Source: Ostrinia nubilalis (lineage: Eukaryota; Arthropoda; Insecta; Lepidoptera; Crambidae). Taken from it: 64,000 nt of DNA. The notes under the pieces were generated by a model that was not told where the DNA came from, ran no database searches, and saw nothing but the letters and a program-made list of their open reading frames with translations. Shown here piece by piece: positions 57,415 through 64,000 of the stretch; positions within the stretch are counted from its first letter, which is position 1; every line of letters begins with the position of its first letter. The position numbers and the translations under genes were made by a program. The stretch spans positions 4,221,001 through 4,285,000 of the forward strand of contig NC_087111.1 of NCBI RefSeq assembly GCF_963855985.1, read 5' to 3'.

Positions 57415-57864
57415 GCTAACCAGTAAGGTGCAAACTTGAGGATCAGTTAAGAGAATTTATGCAGGAAAAAATACAGCACCAATAATGGGTTGGAGAAATG
57501 ATATTTTACTTTCAAATATAGTGGCAGCAAAATCAGTATATGGAGATGATGCTGAAACGGGAGAGAGTGAGTGAATGTGGTGAAAAAAGTGTAATAATGT
57601 ATACAGAGAAACAAAGTAAAACTGATACAGTTGTATTTCTTTTGCTGTAATTAGCTGCATTAATACAAATCAATTGATACATACATGTATGATAAAGTAT
57701 CCATTGACAACTGCAAGGCCGAATTATCTAGATAAGGTACATGCTTTGAAATTTTTTTGGAAATGCTAGCGATTCTTTAAGATTAATGTTATCATGGGTT
57801 CTCCTACTCTCTTAAAAGTTGCTAAAGGATGGAGTCTTTACGGAAACCCTGGATTTTCTATATT
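57415..57864. other. Upstream of Osiris gene 2
   Basis: No gene seen. Promoter elements may lie here but none is recognisable. Confidence 0.4.
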
Positions 57865-57955
57865 TTTATGCCCATGACAGTCCGCGCGAACTGTCATTGG
57901 CCTATGATTACGCCGGCGATGGCGATCTGCACGCGTTGGTGTGGTTGAAGCTTAT
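57865..57955. mobile_element. Half of the palindromic MITE seen at 2892-3046
   Basis: AACTGTCATTGGCCTATGAT then ACGCGTTGGTGTGGTTGAAG; the left arm is missing. Confidence 0.7.
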
Positions 57956-58332
57956 GTCTTCATTTTCAAAAAGACAGATCATTTATTTCACTTATCTATA
58001 AGTCATTTTATCTTGAGAAAGCTATAAATTATTACGAGCCAGTATAAACTGAAACTAAGCACATAATCATCCTTCATCTTTGCTAATTAAAGATTAAACT
58101 TTAGTATTAATATCGTTTTACCGAGAAATCACATGAAGTTTTTGATCGTTTATAAACTTGTGTAAATAAATACGATAGTTGTTAGTTAGGTAATGGTCTT
58201 TAAGTAACTCAAGCGAGTAGAGATTCATCTTGAGTATAGATTAATACTTTACTGGAGGTTCATGAAACTCGTATCATATTAACTTATTCTAATTTTTCTT
58301 AAGTCAAAAGCACTGAAGATTATTATTTTAAA

Positions 58333-58541
58333 TCTGTATCTATAAAACGAAAGGTCACTGATTGACTGACTGACTGACTCACTCACTCATCACGAAATCT
58401 CAGAAACTACAAGTGCTAGGGGTCTCAAATTTTGCTTGTGGTTCCTTTTCGAACTGTCCTCACTAAGAATGGATTTTACGAAACTCTACCCCTAAGGGGG
58501 TAAAACGGGATTCACGCGTGCAAGTCTCGGGCCACCGCTAG
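58333..58541 (+). mobile_element. Helitron-like non-autonomous element
   Basis: TCTGTATCTATAAAACGAAAG start, GGTAAAACGGGATTCACGCG, ending GGGCCACCGCTAG then T. The sense copy in best order next to 38973-39172. Confidence 0.75.
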
Positions 58542-59620
58542 TTTTTAAATAAACTGCATAAAACTTTCTGGAAACCAGGGTCAGGATTTCATTTCTTTCT
58601 GATATCTGCTTTCAGTCTAAAAGAACGATAAATAAAAAGAAAAAGCCTTTTTAGTTTTCTACTAACGGTACATTATGATGATATACAAACACACAGGTAT
58701 GCAGTGCGTCAATATATCACGCGATGTCCACTTATATAAGTTACCAGGTAAATCTATTAACGTCCGACTAAGGTTACTTATTGACCTATATAAAATATTA
58801 TTTAATCAATTCGACAACAATAAGTTAACACAGTAAACCTAAAACATTAAATAACAAAGGTCATAAAATGAGCAATATACGTGGTGTAAGTAATAATAAG
58901 TCCGAGACTATGAACCAGGCAGGTGACCCGTAGTCTCCATCCATAGCCCACTAACCAGTCCATCCATCCTTCATCCATAACCCTAGTCCATTCTTCCATA
59001 ACTGCAGTAGCTCCTGTGCACAGGCTGGGGATGGTCTCTGGCTACATCCCATGATATAGTCAGAGACTAGATTAAGCATGTGCACCACTGTCACTTTTGT
59101 CGATTATTTTGCGCTTAAAACGGCCTCTACGTGTTGGATCTGTATCCCCACGCAAGCCTTATAAAGGACCGGGCCACTTTTGACCCGTGAGCTCTAAAGC
59201 GTACAAATAATAATAATAAATAACTTTATTGTGTCTTTAACAATGCTCGTGGTATCTTCACAAAAAAATACATTTAACAATAGGAGCTGTATTAAGATAG
59301 GGATCATTAACGTCTATACTAGTTACATTTAAACTGTGTGACAGACGCTAATTCTTCCACCAATTTAATTTAACAGTTGTAATAATTTAATTTAAGTAGG
59401 TACATCCCTTCAAGTACCAGCAATTAATCGAGACATAGTAAAAGACAAATTGTTACTGCGGTCTCATGCGACCAGTAAGTAGTAGAATTCCCTGAGTTCT
59501 GTGTCTTTACAAAGATTTAAAACTTTGATTGTCTTCTGTTATCCGCTTTGCACTGGAAAGAGCAAAAATTTCATTGCGGGTCCAATACAATGACAGTTAA
59601 AATAGAGTAACACGATTTAT
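58542..59620. other. Upstream intergenic DNA
   Basis: 58900-59200 is a little GC-richer, with repeated CCATCCAT-like words. No frame or known element could be assigned. Confidence 0.45.
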
Positions 59621-59806
59621 GTGTGCTTACCATGAGTTTACGTTAGGTGTGCTCGCTAGCGAGTAGGTACGTCAAAAAAATCTATGAAGATTTTATTTCT
59701 TGAAAGAAGCCGCTAGGGGCGCTGTACAATCTGTCATACATTTTGATGTCAATAATTTAAGCAGTCGCTAGCGAGCACATCTACTGTAAACTCATGGTAA
59801 GCACAC
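59621..59806. mobile_element. MITE family C, best copy
   Basis: GTGTGCTTACCATGAGTTTA and TAAACTCATGGTAAGCACAC are exact inverted ends. The core has CGCTAGGGGCGCTGTACAATC. Confidence 0.88.
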
Positions 59807-59847
59807 TGTAGTTGAATTGAAATGGAACGCGAAATCTTATCCAATGA

Positions 59848-59955
59848 CAGTTTTACTAGGGCCTTCATTGGATGAGTTCTCTTGGACATCAAGCTGTAGA
59901 CCCTAGTAGCCAACCAACACAGGAGTTGCAGCAGTGGGAACGAGAGGTGGTATCT
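59848..59955 (+). mobile_element. Family X fragment
   Basis: GACAGTTTTACTAGGGCC, CATCAAGCTGTAGACCC, then CAGTGGGAACGAGAGGTGG. Confidence 0.6.
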
Positions 59956-60390
59956 GCAAGTATTCTAAACATAAACCTTTTTAGATAGTAGGTATTATTC
60001 CCTCAGAATGAATTTGAATATAGTCCCAATTTTTCCCTCATGGTTATCACAAAACTTTCTAAAAATAGGCACTCGAGGTAAATATTTTATTTCCGTATTT
60101 AAAGGTCAGCTTATCAAATCTTAATGGAAACCAGAGATCTTGATACTTTTTCCCGGAAATTAAAGACGAATGCTTGCTGCTTTTCCTTTTCCAATTAATG
60201 AATATTAACATTTAATGTAAATGAGGTTCAAAACTCTTATTTACATCTCGGATTATCTATTTTTGCGGTTAAGGGTGTATTTTATTACAAAAATACACTC
60301 AAGGCCACATCCTCCATTTGCAATGGAGACTAAATTATAACCTGTATCAAGCCTGTACTGTATATAAATAGTAAATAATGATATTAATAA

Positions 60391-60582
60391 TCCTACTTAG
60401 TATATAAATGTGAAAGTTTGGATGTCTGGATGTTGGTTACTCTTTCATGCAAAAACTACTGAACGGATTTTGTTTAAACTTTACAGTATTATTGTTTGTA
60501 ACCCAGATTAACATATAGGCTATAATTTATGCCGATCTGTGACACTAAATTTCACGCGGGTGAAGCTGCGGGCAAAAGCTAG
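60391..60582 (+). mobile_element. Helitron-like non-autonomous element, second family
   Basis: Starts TCCTACTTAGTATATAAATG, has AAAACTACTGAACGGATTTT, ends GCTGCGGGCAAAAGCTAG then T. Both terminal marks of a Helitron are visible. Confidence 0.82.
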
Positions 60583-60591
60583 TTATTTATA

Positions 60592-60664
60592 TTGGTGGTC
60601 AATCTGCAGATAGCCAGGATCACAGGAGTTGCAGCAGTGGGAACGAGATGTGGGAATAGTCCCC
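60592..60664 (+). mobile_element. Family X 3' end
   Basis: GGTGGTCAATCTGCAGATAG then GTGGGAACGAGATGTGGGAAT and AGTCCC. It lies next to the Helitron end. Confidence 0.65.
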
Positions 60665-60944
60665 TAACCTGTATAATAGGCCTAGAATGTGGAGTCGCCA
60701 CGAAAACCTTTATCAAGTCATTTTATCGACTTTGCACGATAAAAACCATATTTTCTCGTCTTAAATTATCGACAAGATTTTATCATCACGCGCATCTTAA
60801 CCCGGCTGATCATGATGATGATGATGACATGTCATTAATGACAGTTTTCTAAAAGCCCTCTTAGACCCCCTCAAAAGATGGTAGAAAAGGTGGTTGACCC
60901 CAGGGAAACGACTATTTGGTATCTCTATACTAATAAGATCATTG

Positions 60945-61203
60945 TGATCTGCCTTTATATCATGAAACCACAACAGTACGTTTCACTAGAAACTTCCAGC
61001 CCCGTACAACCAAACTGTGGAATGGACTGTCGTCTGCGGTGTTTCCGGACGGATACGACCTGCAAGCTTTCAAGAGGAGAGCGTATCTTCACCTTAAAGG
61101 CCGGCAACGCACCTGTAACGCCCCTGGGTCTGCGGGTGTCTATGGGCGATGGTAATCACTTATTATCAGGTGATCCGTCTGCTCGTTTGCCTACTGTCAC
61201 ATA
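60945..61203 (+). mobile_element. LINE 3' end, clade undetermined
   Basis: An interrupted frame ([17 protein letters not shown]) leads into CACCTGTAACGCCCCTGGG and GGCGATGGTAATCAC, then TCAGGTGATCCGTCTGCTCG and CATAAAAA. This tail is common in moth genomes. Confidence 0.55.
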
Positions 61204-61880
61204 AAAATTATAATAAAAAAAACTTTTTTAAAAACAAGCTTTATCATGAAATGCAGTTGTACTAAAACGAAATAAATAATTGTATGCTTGGTTCTCATAA
61301 GAAGGAGAAGCTTACTATGGGCCTCATAAGAAGGCTCAAGGTCACCCAAAGGGCGATGGAGCGGGCTATGCTCGGAGTCTCCCTGCGTGATCGAATCAGA
61401 AATGAGGAGATCCGCAGGAGAACCAAAGTAACCGACATAGCTCGCAGAATTGCTAAAATCAAGTGGCAGTGGGCGGGGCACATAGCTCGTAGAGACGATG
61501 GCCGTTGGGGCAGGAAAGTTCTCGAGTGGCGACCACGGGCTGGAAGACGTAGCGTGGGCAGGCCTCCTACTAGGTGGACCGACGATCTGGTAAAGGTCGC
61601 GGGAAGAGCCTGGATGCGGGCAGCGCAGGACCGTTCATTGTGGAAAACCTTGGGGGAGGCCTTTGTCCAGCAGTGGACGTCATTTGGCTGAAACGAGATG
61701 CTTGGTTCAAATAATTTCAAAAGCTTGTATCGCGCATGGAATTTATTTCCTTTTTTTTCTGTTTGCGCTACAAGCTTTCGAAATTATTTGAACCAAGCAT
61801 ACAATTATTTATTTCGTTTTAGTACAACTGCATTTCATGATAAAGCTTGTTTTTAAAAAAGTTTTTTTTATTATAATTTT
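61204..61880. mobile_element. Palindromic element with perfect 91-bp arms
   Basis: 61204-61294 and 61790-61880 are exact reverse complements. Further inside, 61698-61729 pairs with 61770-61801 with one mismatch. Removing the RTE insert and one duplication gives arms of about 112 bp around a loop of about 40 bp. Confidence 0.9.
61295..61697 (+). mobile_element. RTE-type LINE, 5'-truncated, with 11-bp target duplication
   Basis: An open frame from 61284 to 61691 encodes a basic RTE C-terminal region: GLIRRLKVTQRAM, GVSLRDRIRNEEIRRRTK, WQWAGHIARRDDGRWGRK, GRPPTRWTDDL and GEAFVQQWTSFG then stop. ATGCTTGGTTC flanks it at 61284-61294 and 61698-61708. It lacks the polymerase core, so it is dead. 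The frame is intact, which points to a recent insertion. No (TGA)n tail remains beyond AAACGAG. Confidence 0.85.
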
Positions 61881-61911
61881 ATTTTACACTTTTTAGTTGT
61901 ATCTCAATCTC

Positions 61912-62045
61912 TGGGTCATTATTTAGCACCAAAGTGCTCAAGAAGTCGAATCCAACGAACCAAAACTCGATAAGATTTCGCCGTTTCGTTTAGGAGTTCC
62001 TATGGCCACCTCCTGACTCCATCATCAGGACCCTGGACATCATCT
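61912..62045 (+). repeat. Isolated unit of the 121-bp repeat
   Basis: TCCAACGAACCAAAACTCGAT, TCGTTTAGGAGTTCCTATGG, CATCATCTAGCAC: one unit of the array at 63581-64000, ahead of the LINE. Confidence 0.8.
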
Positions 62046-62740
62046 AGCACCCATTCTTTTTTCATTGTACGTCAATGACATCCCCAAATATCCGAATACG
62101 GATTTAGCCCTCTTTGCGGACGACACCGCACTCTACAAGTCCGGACGTAATCGGAATTACGTCATCTTGGCGCTCCAACGCGCAGTCACACAATTAGGCG
62201 AATGGTTCAGGAAGTGGCGTATCGAGGTAAATCCCGAAAAAAGTGCAGCAGTGTACTTTTCTAGGGCTTTGTCTGCGAAACGTCCTCCGGTTTGCACTCG
62301 TCCTAATGTCCTATTTGAACAAACTATTCCGTGGAAGAGTGAGGCCAAGTACTTAGGTGTCACCTTCGACCAGAGATTATCGTTCGCTCCGCACCTCAGA
62401 CGCGTCTTGAGCCGTGCGAACCACTACACCCACCGACTCTACCACCTAGTTGGAAGGAAAAGTAAATTGTCACTTAGAAACAAGTTGACAATTTACAAAA
62501 CCTGCATTCGTCCAGTGTTGACTTACGCCAGTCCGGTGTTTGCTCACACTTCCTGCACAGTCCTTAAGAAATTCCAGACCCTCCAAAACAAATTCTTACG
62601 CCGAGCCGCGGATGCCCCGTGTTTCGTGCGTAACACGAATCTCCATAGAGATTTCGAGATCCCATCGATTGATCACTTTATGAAAGAAGCCTCTCGCCGC
62701 TACTTTGATAAAGCGATCAACCACAAGAACCCTCTTATCG
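62046..62740 (+). pseudogene. Jockey-like LINE reverse transcriptase, 5'-truncated
   Basis: The frame begins inside the polymerase at APILFSLYVNDIP and holds the catalytic FADDTALY motif (about 18 residues later), WFRKWRIEVNPEKS, KYLGVTFDQRLSFAPH and the LTYASPVF thumb part. This order is that of the Jockey clade. It runs open until a SINE breaks it at 62741, where a stop follows. The endonuclease and the first half of the polymerase are missing, so it cannot move by itself. The frame is otherwise free of stops, so it is fairly young. Confidence 0.85.
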
Positions 62741-63013
62741 GCCGTTTGGTGTAGTGGTTCAGAACGGACTACTATGCCGAGAGGTCCCGGGTTCGATTCC
62801 CGGCCGGGCAGAAATTGAAATGATGAATTTTAATTTCTGTGACGGGTCTGGGTGTTACTATGTATAATATGTATGTATTTAAAAAAAAAAAAAGTATATA
62901 AGTAGTATATCCGTTAAGCTAGCACCCATAACACAAGCATTAAGTTGCTTACTTTGGGGCTAGCTGGCGTTGTGTGAAAAGTGTCCAAAGATTTATTTAT
63001 TATTTATTTATCG
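62741..63013 (+). mobile_element. tRNA-derived SINE inserted in the LINE
   Basis: Head GCCGTTTGGTGTAGTGGTTC (A-box) and GGTCCCGGGTTCGATTCCC (B-box), then a body with TCTGTGACGGGTCTGGGTG, an A-run and a (TTTA)n end. TTATCG is present on both sides (62735-62740 and 63008-63013). A different SINE family from 50805-51130. Confidence 0.82.
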
Positions 63014-63207
63014 TTAGCGCCACCACGTACACACCCCAGAAAGATGTCGCTGCACAATACCGACAAGCTAGGCATGTCCTAGATGACCCGGACGATCCTA
63101 TTACCGAATTTCTGAACACAGATATCACTGCCTTAAGAACGCCAACTACTCCACAACACAGTAGCTCGTTACGCCGGCGAGTACGAGGCCCTGCATTTCA
63201 TTTCTGA
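63014..63207 (+). pseudogene. LINE reverse transcriptase, C-terminal remainder
   Basis: With the SINE removed, the codons around the TTATCG site join in frame (Asn-Pro-Leu-Ile then Val-Ser-Ala). The end has TTYTPQKDVAAQYRQARHVL and finishes at TGA 63205-63207. Confidence 0.8.
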
Positions 63208-63580
63208 CGGTACTGACATGTACCGGGCCGGTTCTCCCCAATCCGTCCCCCGGACACGGCCTAAGCCGAGGTCCGAGCCTACCGTGGCGCCCTCAGGCCG
63301 CGTCCGTAGTCCCCTCGATCGGGCCCACTAGAGTGAGCCCGCCGTAGGACTGGACTTTGGTCCAACACCGCGGTGGGCAACCCTCTAGTTGGGTTCGCCA
63401 CTGATCGGGCGCCTTATGCGCTCGATACGGCCCGATCGAGAACAGCCCACACTCGGCCTTGTTAGCACGCGCACCGACGATCGCCAAACGGCTAGAGTAC
63501 CTTCTGTACTCGCCACTCTGCCCGGTGAAGCTAGAAAAGCTCTTCAAGATACGAGCGCGCGTCCCTTCAAAAAAAAATAA
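63208..63580 (+). mobile_element. LINE 3' UTR, GC-rich
   Basis: GC-rich with repeated CGATCGGGC-like words, no supported frame, ending with an A-run at 63570-63578 before the tandem array. Confidence 0.6.
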
Positions 63581-64000
63581 TCTAGCACTAAACTGCTTGA
63601 AAAGACAAATCCAACGAACCCAAACTCGATGAGTTTCTGCCTTTTCGTTTAGGATTTCCTATGGCCACCTCCCAAATCCATCATTAGGACCCTGGACATC
63701 ATCTAGCAATAAACTGCTCGAAAAGACAAATCCAACGAACCCAAACTCGATGAGTTTCTGCCGTTTCGTTTAGGAGTTCCTATGGCAACCTCCTTAATCC
63801 ATCATAAGGACCCTGGAGATCATCTAGCACTAAACTGCTCGAAAAGACAAATCCAACGAACCCAAACTCGATGCAATTCCGCAGTTTCGTTTAGGAGTTC
63901 TTATGGCCACCTCCTGACTCCATCATCAGGACCCTGAACATCATCTAGCACTAAACTGCTCGAAAAGAAAAATCCAACGAACCCAAACTCGATGAGTTTC
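63581..64000 (+). repeat. Tandem array, 121-bp period, open at the window end
   Basis: TCTAGCA(C/A)TAAACTGCT starts at 63581, 63702, 63823 and 63944, exactly 121 bp apart. Units differ by a few bases. The last one runs off the end of the window. Confidence 0.92.

Noticed and set aside
61295..61720. 141-residue open frame on the - strand
   Set aside because: It is the shadow of the RTE coding frame on the + strand.
62741..62812. True tRNA gene at the GGTGTAGTGG / GGTTCGATTCC match
   Set aside because: The acceptor arms do not pair and the sequence runs into a SINE body with a target duplication; it is a SINE head.

Overview
This window looks like insect DNA, most probably from a moth or butterfly (Lepidoptera). 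It is AT-rich and intron-rich, and it is packed with short transposon remnants of lepidopteran type: RTE-type LINE 3' ends with (TGA)n tails, tRNA-derived SINEs, small Helitron-like elements ending CTAG-T, and many hairpin MITEs. No true tRNA, rRNA, CRISPR array or prokaryotic operon was seen.

Only two host genes can be supported, both of the insect Osiris family (DUF1676; secreted or endosomal single-membrane-segment proteins, mostly known from cuticle formation). Gene 1 is on the + strand, with four visible exons: 8591-8754, 11723-11922, 13693-13907 and 21806-21922. It lacks its 5' signal-peptide exon, which was not found. Gene 2 is on the - strand and appears complete, with exons at 57135-56802, 41760-41668, 31451-31259 and 28908-27627. 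It encodes 633 residues across 29.5 kb. All splice phases close exactly in both models. The two genes point towards each other (convergent), about 5.7 kb apart at their 3' ends. This fits the known habit of Osiris genes to sit in a cluster. In gene 2, the first three exons carry the ordinary Osiris core and the last exon carries a long, basic, unusual tail.

Layout: 1-8590 is transposon-rich DNA upstream of or inside gene 1; 8591-21922 is gene 1; 21923-27626 is the region between the genes, with a Trp/Gly-rich open frame of unknown meaning; 27627-57135 is gene 2, mostly three introns of 2.4, 10.2 and 15.0 kb full of nested transposons; 57136-61900 is upstream of gene 2; 61912-64000 is a Jockey-like LINE copy interrupted by a SINE and followed by a 121-bp tandem array that runs off the window.

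The most notable structures are the nests. An RTE fragment sits in a perfect 91-bp-arm palindrome with an 11-bp target duplication. A retroposon-like family (called family X here) occurs in three places with 11-14 bp target duplications. A MITE at 44.1-44.9 kb holds three other elements. Transposons press against every visible splice acceptor of gene 1. All family names rest on reading by eye, with no database search.
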